From positions 1-64,000 of the forward strand of contig NZ_SMAG01000009.1 in assembly GCF_004341825.1 (NCBI RefSeq): 64,000 nucleotides of DNA, in the 5' to 3' direction. The DNA comes from Hazenella coriacea. Lineage in GTDB: Bacteria; Bacillota; Bacilli; Thermoactinomycetales; Thermoactinomycetaceae. Position numbers and translations under genes: made by a program. Below are positions 33,549-41,679 of the stretch, piece after piece. The notes beneath the pieces are model-generated. The model did not search any database and was not told where the DNA came from. It saw only the letters and a program-made list of their open reading frames with translations. Within the stretch, counting starts at the first letter, position 1, and each line of letters starts with the position of its first letter.

Positions 33549-35234
33549 TTGGGACAGCAAGTAATTAACGCATCTCTATTTATGCAGATGATGCGTGCAG
33601 GAGCTAAGAATTTAAATAGTCATGTAGACACAGTAAATGCACTCAATGTGTTCCCTGTACCAGATGGGGATACAGGAACCAATATGAGCTTGACAATCAC
33701 GTCTGGTGTCAAAGAAATGGAACATGTATCCGCGAAAACAGTTGGCGAATTGGCGGCAGCGCTTTCAAAAGGGTTGTTAATGGGTGCTCGCGGAAATTCT
33801 GGAGTCATTTTGTCTCAAATCTTCCGTGGATTTGCCAGAGCAGTATCAGATAAAGAGACGGTAAATGCTCAGGAGTTGGCGGAAGCTTTTGATCGTGGTG
33901 TGGAAACTGCTTACAAAGCGGTTATCAAACCAGTAGAAGGAACCGTTCTTACCGTATCTCGTGAAGCTGCTGAAGCTGGAATGAGACAATCAAGGAAAAC
34001 CCTAGAGCCTGTAGAAGTATTGGAGGCAGTCTGTGAGGAAGCTAAGCAATCACTGGCTAGAACTCCTGAATTGCTACCTGTTCTCAAACAAACAGGAGTT
34101 GTCGATGCAGGTGGTCAGGGGCTTGTTTTTATCTATGATGGAATGTTGAGTGTTCTTAAAGGTGAAGTTATTGAAGAAGAAATAACTAGCGATTTACCTG
34201 ATTTAGATTCATTGGCAGACATTGCCCACGAACAAAATGCACAATCAAAATTAGATCCATCAGAGATCGAAAATGGGTACTGTACAGAATTTATCATTAT
34301 GCTAAATATTGATCGTCGTTCTGTGGAGCCTTTCGTAGAAAATGTGTTCCGTGAAGAGATCGGAGAACATGGAGACTCTCTACTTGTCGTTTCCGATGAT
34401 GATCTTGTTAAAGTACATATTCATGCCGAGTATCCAGGGGAAGCTCTTAACTATGCGATGAAATATGGGGATCTCACACGGATTAAAATTGATAATATGC
34501 GTGAACAGTATGAAAGTGTGACATCTTCACATCCATCTTCATCTACACCAGTGCCTGAAGAGGTTGAAGTGGAGAAGAAAGAGTATGGACTGGTTGCTGT
34601 AGCAGCTGGTGATGGGATTGCAGAGATTTTTAGAAGTCTAGGCGTCGATGTAGTGATTGAAGGGGGACAAACAATGAACCCCAGCACACAAGATATTGCC
34701 GAAGCGATTGAGCAAATCTCAGCTGAACATATTATGATTTTGCCAAACAACAAAAATATTATCTTAACTGCTGAACAAGTAAGTCAGGTCGTATCAACTC
34801 CAGTTACTGTTTTGCCTACTCGGACGATCCCCCAAGGTTTAGCAGCTTTGTTAGCATTTCAAGCGGATGAGGAGCCAGAAGAGAATAAGCAGAAAATGAT
34901 GGAAGCTTATGATCAGGTGAAATCTGGAGAAGTTACTTATGCTATTCGTGATTCGACCATGAACGAGATGGAGATTAAAGAGGGCGACTATCTCGGCATT
35001 CTAGAGGGGCAGATTGAAAAAGTAGATCTTGATCTTCTTACCACTTCTAAAGAGCTCCTCGAAACAATGATTGGCGATGGCGCCGATGTGGTTACTATTA
35101 TTTATGGTCAGGATGTAGAAGAGGCACAAGTCGATGAATTAACACAATTCTTAGAAGCTAACTATCCTGATACGGAAGTAGAAGTTTACCGAGGTGGGCA
35201 ACCACTGTATTTCTTCCTATTTTCTGTAGAGTAG
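33549..35234 (+). CDS. fakA: fatty acid kinase subunit FakA (YloV, DAK2 domain)
   Basis: ATP-dependent kinase that phosphorylates FakB-bound free fatty acids; 561 aa. The N-terminal DhaL-like ATP domain (about 1-200) has LNVFPVPDGDTGTNMSLT and MGARGNSGVILSQIFRG. A middle domain with DDLVKVHIHAEYPGEAL follows, and the C-terminal domain resembles the DegV fold partner. The start is TTG at 33549 behind AGGGGGAAC, no ATG being in place. The next gene, 17 bases on, encodes a FakB-type protein, so kinase and carrier are made together here. Confidence 0.93.
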   Translation: MGQQVINASLFMQMMRAGAKNLNSHVDTVNALNVFPVPDGDTGTNMSLTITSGVKEMEHVSAKTVGELAAALSKGLLMGARGNSGVILSQIFRGFARAVSDKETVNAQELAEAFDRGVETAYKAVIKPVEGTVLTVSREAAEAGMRQSRKTLEPVEVLEAVCEEAKQSLARTPELLPVLKQTGVVDAGGQGLVFIYDGMLSVLKGEVIEEEITSDLPDLDSLADIAHEQNAQSKLDPSEIENGYCTEFIIMLNIDRRSVEPFVENVFREEIGEHGDSLLVVSDDDLVKVHIHAEYPGEALNYAMKYGDLTRIKIDNMREQYESVTSSHPSSSTPVPEEVEVEKKEYGLVAVAAGDGIAEIFRSLGVDVVIEGGQTMNPSTQDIAEAIEQISAEHIMILPNNKNIILTAEQVSQVVSTPVTVLPTRTIPQGLAALLAFQADEEPEENKQKMMEAYDQVKSGEVTYAIRDSTMNEMEIKEGDYLGILEGQIEKVDLDLLTTSKELLETMIGDGADVVTIIYGQDVEEAQVDELTQFLEANYPDTEVEVYRGGQPLYFFLFSVE

Positions 35235-35251
35235 TGGGGGGGAGAGTTTGT

Positions 35252-36118
35252 ATGGCAAAGATAAAAGTTTTTACAGATAGTGCAGCAGACATTCCAAAAC
35301 ATCTTCTCGATGAGTTAGATATTTCTGTAATTCCATTGAAGGTGCACATTGATGGAGTAACCTATATTGATGGTGTCACTCTAGATAAAGAAGATTTTTA
35401 TGATAAATTAAAAGCGAGTAAACAGTTGCCAAGTACTTCTCAACCTTCGCCTCTTGATTTTGCTGAAGCTTTTCGTAAAGCAGCCGAAGAAGGAGCTGAG
35501 GAGATTATCTCAATTAATCTTTCTTCAGCGATGAGTGGTACTTATCAGTCAGCCGTTCTAGCCATCTCGATGTTAGAAGATATCGATGTAAAAGTGACTG
35601 TGATTGATTCCAAAGCCGCCACGTATGTATATGGCATGATTGTGGTCGCAGTGGCTCGTGCGGCTAAAGCAGGAAAATCAATGGAAGAGTGTGTACAGAT
35701 TGCTGAGCGATATATTCGTGAGCAAAAGGTTTTCTTTATGGTAGATACTTTAGAGTATTTACAAAAAGGTGGAAGAATTGCCAAAGCCTCTGCATTGGTA
35801 GGAACCTTGCTCAATATTACACCAATCTTGTCATTAAATGATGAAGGCGAAGTATATGGCCTTGATAAAGTAAGAGGGAAAAATAAAGCCTTTAATCGTG
35901 TCTTTGAATTGATGAGCAAGCGCTTTCCATTAGGTAGTTCGGTATCGATCGGGATTTTACATGGAAATAACATAGAAGCCGCTAACAAGTGGAAAGAAAA
36001 GGTCCTAAGTATGTATGATGTAAAAGAATGTGTCACAACACCTTTGGGACCGATTATCGGCACCCATGCAGGACCAGGTACGGTTGCTTGTGTTCTTGTG
36101 CCTGTAGATGATGAATAA
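35252..36118 (+). CDS. DegV-family fatty-acid-binding protein (FakB)
   Basis: A 288-aa DegV protein that would present a fatty acid to FakA. Motifs: KVFTDSAADIP, STSQPSPLDF (TSQPS loop that binds the carboxylate), INLSSAMSGTYQSA, DSKAATYVYGM, and LEYLQKGGRIAK...LNITPILSL. ATG at 35252 behind GGGGGGGAG fits homologues; the frame is open to 35234. Adjacency to fakA supports the assignment. Lipid preference is unknown. Confidence 0.9.
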   Translation: MAKIKVFTDSAADIPKHLLDELDISVIPLKVHIDGVTYIDGVTLDKEDFYDKLKASKQLPSTSQPSPLDFAEAFRKAAEEGAEEIISINLSSAMSGTYQSAVLAISMLEDIDVKVTVIDSKAATYVYGMIVVAVARAAKAGKSMEECVQIAERYIREQKVFFMVDTLEYLQKGGRIAKASALVGTLLNITPILSLNDEGEVYGLDKVRGKNKAFNRVFELMSKRFPLGSSVSIGILHGNNIEAANKWKEKVLSMYDVKECVTTPLGPIIGTHAGPGTVACVLVPVDDE

Positions 36119-36174
36119 TTAATGCCTCCACGTCAGGTGCAAGGAGAGTAAGACTTTGCTCTAAGGAGGTTCAT

Positions 36175-36831
36175 ATGAAATATCGTACTGTATTTGATAT
36201 TATTGGTCCGATTATGATTGGGCCCTCCAGTTCCCATACGGCGGGAGCTGCTCGAATTGGGCTGGCAGCCAGAAAAATATTTGGGCGAAAGCCGGATCGA
36301 GTAAAAATAACCTTATATGGTTCTTTCGCTAAAACCTATCGGGGACATGGAACAGATATTGCTCTAGCCGGTGGGCTGTTAAACTTTGATACGTCGGATC
36401 GTCGAATCATTCAGGCATTAGAGATTGCTCAAGAAGAAGGCGTAGAGATCACCTTTGAGGAATCAGATGACTTAACGGATCATCCCAATACCGCACGCCT
36501 TTATCTTGAAGATGAAAAAGGCAGTATAGAAGTGGTTGGTGTTTCAATCGGTGGCGGAAAAATGGAGATCATCGAAATTAATGGTTTTGAATTAAAATTG
36601 ACAGGTAATGATCCTGCTTTACTTGTATTGCACCATGATCAATATGGAGCGGTAGCTCGTGTTGCTACAGTGCTTGCACTCCGTCAGATTAACATTGGCT
36701 TCATGCAAGTTTCTCGTAAAGAAAAAGGCTCTCAAGCACTGATGTCAATTGAAACCGATCAGCCTGTCGATGCTGATGTCCAGGATGAAATTCGACATTT
36801 AGCAGGAATGGATGCTGTTACGGTTCTTTAA
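36175..36831 (+). CDS. sdaAB: L-serine dehydratase, iron-sulfur-dependent, beta subunit
   Basis: Beta subunit of the enzyme turning L-serine into pyruvate and ammonia; 218 aa. FDIIGPIMIGPSSSHTAGAARIG binds substrate, and an ACT domain is at the C-terminus (about 145-218, YGAVARVATVLALRQINIGFMQVSR). TAAGGAGG lies before the ATG at 36175. The alpha subunit gene follows, but after an unusual 249-base gap containing a leader-like structure and terminator. Confidence 0.95.
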   Translation: MKYRTVFDIIGPIMIGPSSSHTAGAARIGLAARKIFGRKPDRVKITLYGSFAKTYRGHGTDIALAGGLLNFDTSDRRIIQALEIAQEEGVEITFEESDDLTDHPNTARLYLEDEKGSIEVVGVSIGGGKMEIIEINGFELKLTGNDPALLVLHHDQYGAVARVATVLALRQINIGFMQVSRKEKGSQALMSIETDQPVDADVQDEIRHLAGMDAVTVL

Positions 36832-36979
36832 GGTGGTTGAGAAGTCTGACAGGTGGGGCAAGCGGTAGCAAAGAACGATAGAAGCTTTAGATCAACACAG
36901 CTACGGTTTGTAGGTGGTAAATTTCTTTTAAGTAGGAGAAATGGATCTAGGAACCCCCCCTTTTGTTTGTGGGAGGATC

Positions 36980-37006
36980 ATGAATAGTGTTGGCATCACT
37001 CTCTAA
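36980..37006 (+). CDS. putative 8-residue leader peptide before sdaAA
   Basis: MNSVGITL preceded by GGGAGG at good spacing. The start codon lies in an ATCATGAA/TTCATGAT stem (36977-36984 with 37017-37024), and a terminator follows 24 bases after the peptide stop. The layout resembles an attenuator, but only one codon is serine, so this is speculative. Confidence 0.25.
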   Translation: MNSVGITL

Positions 37007-37029
37007 CGATATTATCTTCATGATATGAC

Positions 37030-37059
37030 ACCGCCGTTATCGTTTAAGACGGCGGTTTT
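37030..37059 (+). terminator. terminator or attenuator upstream of sdaAA
   Basis: ACCGCCGT (37030-37037) pairs with ACGGCGGT (37049-37056), followed by TTTC. It lies between sdaAB and the sdaAA ribosome site, so it would limit sdaAA unless bypassed. Confidence 0.65.
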
Positions 37060-37080
37060 CTATCGAAAAGGAGAATAGGC

Positions 37081-37971
37081 ATGAAATTTCGTACCGTTGC
37101 CGAATTGGTAGAAATTGCAGAAACTGAACAACTTAAAATTTCAGATGTCATGCTTCAGATGGAATCAGAAACAATGAACCGTTCACAGGAAGAGATCTTC
37201 ACTGAAATGGGGAATCATCTGGATGTGATGGAGCAGGCGATTCAACGTGGACTTACTGAAGATGTTCGATCACATAGTGGTTTAACGGGCGGCGACGCTA
37301 AGCGACTCCAAGAGTATAAAGATTCTGCGACAGTACTTCTCTCTGGTCCTACTGTGTTGGAAGCGGTTTCAAAAGCGACCGCTGTTTCCGAGATTAATGC
37401 TGCTATGGGAACGATTGTAGCAACGCCAACAGCGGGAGCCTGTGGAATTTTACCAGGAACGATATCAACCGCAGCAGAAAAGCTGAACTCTGATCGGGAG
37501 ACGAAGATTCGTGCCCTTTTTGTCGCAGGAGCGATTGGTTATACGATTGCCAATAATGCCTGTATCTCTGGAGCAGCAGGTGGTTGCCAAGCTGAAGTGG
37601 GCTCAGCCACAGCGATGGCAGCAGCAGCCGTGGTAGAGATGGCTGGAGGAACCCCATCAATGTCAGCGGAAGCTGTATCAATCGCTTTAAAAAATATGCT
37701 TGGACTTGTATGTGATCCTGTAGCAGGCTTGGTGGAAGCGCCATGTGTCAAAAGAAATGCAATGGGTGCAGCCATAGCGATGGTGGCTGCTGATATGGCG
37801 ATGGCTGGTGTGAAAAGTGTGATCCCAACGGATGAAGTGATTGATGCTATGTATAAAATTGGGCAAAGCATGCCTGTAGCTCTTAGAGAAACAGCTTTAG
37901 GAGGACTTGCCGCTACCCCAACCGGACGAGTATTAGAACGTCAAATATTTGGGACGACTGAGAAAAAATGA
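37081..37971 (+). CDS. sdaAA: L-serine dehydratase, iron-sulfur-dependent, alpha subunit
   Basis: Catalytic subunit with a 4Fe-4S cluster; 296 aa. Conserved cysteines: GACGILPG, NACISGAAGGCQAEVG, LVCDPVAGLVEAPCVKRN. The N-terminal part FRTVAELVEIAE matches the family. AAAAGGAGAA is six bases before the ATG. Its TGA overlaps the recG start by four bases (ATGA). Confidence 0.95.
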   Translation: MKFRTVAELVEIAETEQLKISDVMLQMESETMNRSQEEIFTEMGNHLDVMEQAIQRGLTEDVRSHSGLTGGDAKRLQEYKDSATVLLSGPTVLEAVSKATAVSEINAAMGTIVATPTAGACGILPGTISTAAEKLNSDRETKIRALFVAGAIGYTIANNACISGAAGGCQAEVGSATAMAAAAVVEMAGGTPSMSAEAVSIALKNMLGLVCDPVAGLVEAPCVKRNAMGAAIAMVAADMAMAGVKSVIPTDEVIDAMYKIGQSMPVALRETALGGLAATPTGRVLERQIFGTTEKK

Positions 37972-40016
37972 TGGACCCTCTACAACAATCTGTACAAGTA
38001 TTATCAGGGGTTGGGGAGCAGAGAAAAGAAGCGTTAGCAGAGTTAGGAGTTAAAACGATTGATGATTTACTTCATTACTTTCCTTACAGATATGAAGATT
38101 ATAGGCTCTCTGATCTAGCAGAGGCCACCCACGAATCCAAAGTAACCGTTCGTGGTCAAATCTATGGACACCCTAGTGTGCGGTGGTATGGGAAAAAGAA
38201 ATCACGAATGACTGTAAAAATGGATGTACAAGGAATTCATATCTATGTGATCTGGTTTAACCAAGCTTTTCATAAAGAGAAACTTCATGATGGTCAAACC
38301 ATTATCGTATCGGGAAAATGGGATCGTCACCGTTTACAATTAACTGCTGAAAAAACGTTTATCTCGGAAAAAGATCTTGACCAAGTTGGGAGATTGGAAC
38401 CGATTTATTCGATTTCTGGTTCGATTCGTATGCATTGGCTTCGGAAGTTGATCTATGAAGCTTTTGTTCGATTTGGTAAAGAGATCGAAGAAATCCTACC
38501 AGAAGAACTGATTCAACGATATAAATTGCTCCCTCGTGCGAAGGCAATGTACTATCTTCACTTTCCCAAAGGTAAAGAAGAAGGACATCTTGCACGACGG
38601 CGAATGGTGTATGAAGAGTTGTTTCTTTATGAATTAAAAATGATGTGGTTGAAAAAAATCCATCGCACCGATGTGGAAGGAATTATTCATCAGTTTAACC
38701 ATGAAAAACTCCAGCATTTTATTAATCAATTGTCATTCCCTCTTACTCAAGCACAACAGCGTGTAGTTCAAGAAATTTTGGATGATTTACAGGCACCCTT
38801 TCAGATGAATCGACTATTACAGGGGGATGTAGGTTCAGGAAAAACAGTAGTGGCAGGAATTTCCCTTTTTGCTAATCACTTAAGTGGTTATCAAGGGGCG
38901 TTGATGGTTCCGACGGAAATTCTTGCTGATCAGCATACTGCCTCGTTAACTAAACTATTATCTCCTTATGGAATTCAAGTGGTTTCATTAACTGGAAGCT
39001 TGACTACTCGTCAACGAAGAGAAGTATTGGGTCAAATTCAAATGGGTCTTGCCGATGTGGTAGTTGGCACCCATGCACTTATTCAAGAGCCTGTGGCTTT
39101 TAGACAACTGGGATTGGTAATTACAGATGAACAGCATCGGTTTGGTGTAAAGCAACGAGCGACTTTACGGGAAAAAGGTGAAGTCCCTGATGTGTTATTT
39201 ATGACGGCGACTCCTATACCACGAACGCTAGCCATTACAGCTTTTGGTGAGATGGATGTATCCACAATTGATGAGATGCCAGCTGGACGACAGCCTATTG
39301 ATACCTATTGGGTCAAAAAAGAGATGTGGCCACGAATTGTGAAGTTTATAGAGAAAGAATGTCAGAAAGGTCATCAGGCTTATGTCATTTGTCCGTTGAT
39401 TGAGGAATCCGAAAAATTGGATTTACAGAACGCCCAAGATTTATTTGAACAACTCACCGTAGACTTATCCCCGATTCGAGTGGGTCTTTTGCATGGGAAA
39501 ATGACATCAGCAGAAAAAGAAGAAGTGATGAAGCTATATAGTGAAAATCAAGTTCAAGTGTTGATTTCAACTACTGTTGTCGAAGTGGGTGTCAATGTAC
39601 CTAATGCTACAGTGATGGCGATCTATGATGCAGATCGCTTTGGTCTAGCACAGCTTCATCAGCTACGTGGTCGTGTAGGACGGGGTGGTGGTGCTTCGAC
39701 CTGTGTGTTGGTTGCTGATCCCAAGTCTGAAGCTGGTGTGGAACGGATGCGAGTGATGAGCGAAACAACAGATGGGTTTGAAATATCAAGAAAAGATTTG
39801 GAACTACGTGGACCAGGTGATTTTTTGGGGGTTAAACAGAGTGGATTGCCAGACTTTAAAGTGGCTGACTTGAATGCAGATTTTCGAGTTCTTGAAGTGG
39901 CACGCTCTGATGCAACAGAAATGGTACATCGTTCAGATTTTGCTACTCATCCAACCACGCAACCTTTATATGACTACTTAATGAATGAAGAGCTAGAGGC
40001 AAAGAGTTTTGATTAA
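37968..40016 (+). CDS. recG: ATP-dependent DNA helicase RecG
   Basis: Branch-migrating helicase that remodels stalled forks and Holliday junctions; 682 aa. N-terminal wedge/OB domain (about 1-230), then Walker A GDVGSGKTVVA, DEQH box (ITDEQHRFGVKQR), MTATPIPRTLA, HGKMTSAEKEEVM, TTVVEVGVNVPNA and QLRGRVGRGG, and the C-terminal TRG-like region GDFLGVKQSGLPDFK. Start ATG at 37968 overlaps sdaAA; the next codon is also ATG (37971). Confidence 0.96.
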   Translation: MMDPLQQSVQVLSGVGEQRKEALAELGVKTIDDLLHYFPYRYEDYRLSDLAEATHESKVTVRGQIYGHPSVRWYGKKKSRMTVKMDVQGIHIYVIWFNQAFHKEKLHDGQTIIVSGKWDRHRLQLTAEKTFISEKDLDQVGRLEPIYSISGSIRMHWLRKLIYEAFVRFGKEIEEILPEELIQRYKLLPRAKAMYYLHFPKGKEEGHLARRRMVYEELFLYELKMMWLKKIHRTDVEGIIHQFNHEKLQHFINQLSFPLTQAQQRVVQEILDDLQAPFQMNRLLQGDVGSGKTVVAGISLFANHLSGYQGALMVPTEILADQHTASLTKLLSPYGIQVVSLTGSLTTRQRREVLGQIQMGLADVVVGTHALIQEPVAFRQLGLVITDEQHRFGVKQRATLREKGEVPDVLFMTATPIPRTLAITAFGEMDVSTIDEMPAGRQPIDTYWVKKEMWPRIVKFIEKECQKGHQAYVICPLIEESEKLDLQNAQDLFEQLTVDLSPIRVGLLHGKMTSAEKEEVMKLYSENQVQVLISTTVVEVGVNVPNATVMAIYDADRFGLAQLHQLRGRVGRGGGASTCVLVADPKSEAGVERMRVMSETTDGFEISRKDLELRGPGDFLGVKQSGLPDFKVADLNADFRVLEVARSDATEMVHRSDFATHPTTQPLYDYLMNEELEAKSFD

Positions 40017-40025
40017 GATCCAAGT

Positions 40026-40076
40026 AAAGTCGGACAGGAGAGAGTTTATGATCTCTTTCAAGTCCGATTTTTTGTT
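40026..40076 (+). terminator. recG terminator
   Basis: TCGGAC/GTCCGA (40030-40035 with 40062-40067) with an inner GAGAG/CTCTT stem, followed by TTTTTTGTTTTTG. Confidence 0.75.
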
Positions 40077-40195
40077 TTTGATTCAAATGAGATGACAATT
40101 ATTTTATAGATAGGCAGACGATCACTTTGCGCCTGTACTCGAAATGTATTTTTCGCATAAGATAGATCATTGAATAAAGAGTGGGGGTGCAAAGA

Positions 40196-40504
40196 GTGAG
40201 TAAAGATTCTTTTTATCAGGATCTCGTCAAAAAGATAAATCAAACACTAGGACGGAAAGCGGTTAGTGTAGAACAAATCAAATCTTTGATGAAAGAAGCC
40301 AAGAGGGTTCGTAAAACCCAAGGAACCATGGGGCTCCTTTCCTTTGCCTCACAAATACCCTATCGATTGTTTTCCCCTCAAGAAGTGGAGAAACTTAAGC
40401 AATCACCTTATTGGGGCGAATTTTCAAGTAAACTAATCGATTTATTAGTATATGAAGGTGTCATTACACCAACTGAAGCTCGTATGCTGAAGCGTTATGT
40501 GTAA
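40196..40504 (+). CDS. unrecognised 102-aa protein
   Basis: I do not recognise this protein. It is soluble and basic, with predicted amphipathic helices: SKDSFYQDLVKKINQTLGRK, SVEQIKSLMKEAKRVRKTQG, then IPYRLFSPQEVEKLKQS and LIDLLVYEGVITPTEARMLKRYV. No cysteine, no signal peptide, no membrane segment. The last part looks like a short helical hairpin ending in a fully charged tail. GTG at 40196 is about six bases after GTGGGGGTG. The frame has ordinary codon use. It lies between recG and a proline-rich protein gene, both in the same direction. Confidence 0.75.
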   Translation: MSKDSFYQDLVKKINQTLGRKAVSVEQIKSLMKEAKRVRKTQGTMGLLSFASQIPYRLFSPQEVEKLKQSPYWGEFSSKLIDLLVYEGVITPTEARMLKRYV

Positions 40505-40636
40505 ACCAAATAGGCACCATAAAAAATAGGCGTCTATGAATAGGCATTTGTAGGGGACAGGCAAAAAGCCTGACACATATTGTAATAGTGAGACCATGGG
40601 AAATTGACTAATTATTACTTAGGGAGAAGGGAGAAA

Positions 40637-41302
40637 ATGAATAAAAGAAGGAATGTATCAGGAAAGAAACCAAACCTACTTTGGTTACGCGGTCAAATTA
40701 AAGAAATGATTCAGGATCAGCTAGGTTTAAATCGACAGTATGGAGAGGGGTCACCTCCATTTCCGCCACCTACTCCATTTGGGTTTCCAAATAGTGAACA
40801 GCCTCCACAAAGACGTCCACAGCCTTTACCCCAATGGGAAGGACCTCCACCCCAAGATTATGGAGCACCTTATCCTTATCCACCTTCGATGCAACGACGT
40901 CAATCTCCAAGATCAAATAATCAACCGACGCCTCCCCCCCCTGGTCCACCGATGTGGAATGGACCCGGTTATGGAATGATGGATGGACCACCTCCAATGC
41001 CTCCACAACCACCTAGACATCAACAGATGCGCCCAAACCCAGAATCTCCAATGCATCCTAGAAGAACAGATCCTTTTGGTCCCCCTGGTCCACCTCCAGT
41101 TCAAGGGAATATTTCCCCTTATCATGATCCAATGATGCCCCCAGCTCCATGGAGAGGAGAATCACCTCAGCAAATTAACGAGAATCGATCTAGAAACCAG
41201 AACCTTTCATCGCCATATCGCGAATGGGAAGAAATGCCTGAATCATTTGACGAAACACTAGTGGTTGATTCACGTCGTCCACGAATTAGAAGAAAAAGAT
41301 AA
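40637..41302 (+). CDS. proline-rich low-complexity protein of unknown function
   Basis: A 221-aa protein. The first 30 residues form a basic amphipathic segment (KPNLLWLRGQIKEMIQDQLG). From about residue 35 to 195 it is dominated by proline, glutamine, methionine and glycine with short PPP, GPP, PPPMPP and PYP runs. The end is acidic then basic (EEMPESFDETLVVDSRR, RIRRKR). There is no signal peptide, so an inside role such as a spore-coat or scaffold component is possible but unproven. GGGAGAAGGGAG precedes the ATG at 40637. Codon use looks native. Confidence 0.75.
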   Translation: MNKRRNVSGKKPNLLWLRGQIKEMIQDQLGLNRQYGEGSPPFPPPTPFGFPNSEQPPQRRPQPLPQWEGPPPQDYGAPYPYPPSMQRRQSPRSNNQPTPPPPGPPMWNGPGYGMMDGPPPMPPQPPRHQQMRPNPESPMHPRRTDPFGPPGPPPVQGNISPYHDPMMPPAPWRGESPQQINENRSRNQNLSSPYREWEEMPESFDETLVVDSRRPRIRRKR

Positions 41303-41317
41303 TGCTTTGCAAAAAAA

Positions 41318-41342
41318 TGGCTCGCGGTTTGTTCGCGAGCCA
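41318..41342 (-). terminator. left-facing terminator hairpin
   Basis: TGGCTCGCG (41318-41326) pairs with CGCGAGCCA (41334-41342). Seven A residues precede it on the plus strand (T7 on the minus strand) and no U-run follows on the plus strand, so its orientation is minus, although the only recognised gene beside it is on the plus strand. Confidence 0.65.
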
Positions 41343-41408
41343 ATGGTATCTTTCACAACGATTCGTGTAAGATACTAAATGGGAGAGGAGAAACCGGAGG
41401 AAGAGCTT

Positions 41409-41564
41409 ATGGGGAAACGTAAGTCTTCTCCGCGGTTCGACAACATCAGCACGACGCTGTCAAATGTATTATTGCCTCTATTTCTATGTTTATACATATT
41501 TCTACTATGTGATTTCATTTCTTTTGTCAAACTAAGATTTTGTGATAGGATTAAAAGGCTATAG
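41409..41564 (+). CDS. putative 51-aa hydrophobic small protein
   Basis: ATG at 41409 is eight bases after GGAGG (41396-41400), a better site than many real genes here. The peptide starts polar and basic (MGKRKSSPRFDN), has one hydrophobic stretch (about 20-40, VLLPLFLCLYIFLLC then DFISFV) and ends basic (DRIKRL). This resembles small membrane proteins such as type I toxins in layout only. It is fully covered by the candidate minus-strand RNA. No homologue is recognised. Confidence 0.35.
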   Translation: MGKRKSSPRFDNISTTLSNVLLPLFLCLYIFLLCDFISFVKLRFCDRIKRL

Positions 41565-41574
41565 ATAAGTGAAC

Positions 41575-41603
41575 TCTATATAAAAATCTTTATTCTTTTT
41601 CAA
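41575..41603 (-). promoter_or_regulatory. sigma-A-like promoter on the minus strand
   Basis: TTGAAA (41603-41598), a 17-base spacer and TATAGA (41580-41575). A second TTGACA (41530-41525) on the same strand lacks a good -10. Confidence 0.5.
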
Positions 41604-41679
41604 GAGTAAAGGTAAGAAAGAGCAGAAAACGTGATTGAGGGAAATGCTCCAAAAGTTTTAAAGATGTGAGGATAGTCAA

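Larger units (their letters stand above)
41311..41568 (-). ncRNA. candidate antisense or small RNA on the minus strand
   Basis: A minus-strand promoter TTGAAA-17-TATAGA (41603-41575) would start RNA near 41568. On the same strand a perfect 9-bp hairpin TGGCTCGCG/CGCGAGCCA (41342-41318) followed by T7 is a good terminator facing left, and no minus-strand gene ends there. A second hairpin (41375-41346, GTATCTT/AAGATAC extended) precedes it. Between lies a pyrimidine-rich stretch (41380-41408) complementary to ribosome-site-like GGAGG sequence. A 47-codon frame (41518-41375) is also open. Entirely predicted. Confidence 0.4.

Noticed and set aside
35545-36063. 172-codon minus-strand ORF inside the degV gene
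   Set aside because: Antisense shadow of a well-supported DegV protein; no ribosome site.
41318-41342. Plus-strand terminator of the proline-rich protein gene
   Set aside because: The stem is perfect but no U-run follows on the plus strand; the A7 before it makes it a minus-strand terminator, so it is reported in that orientation.
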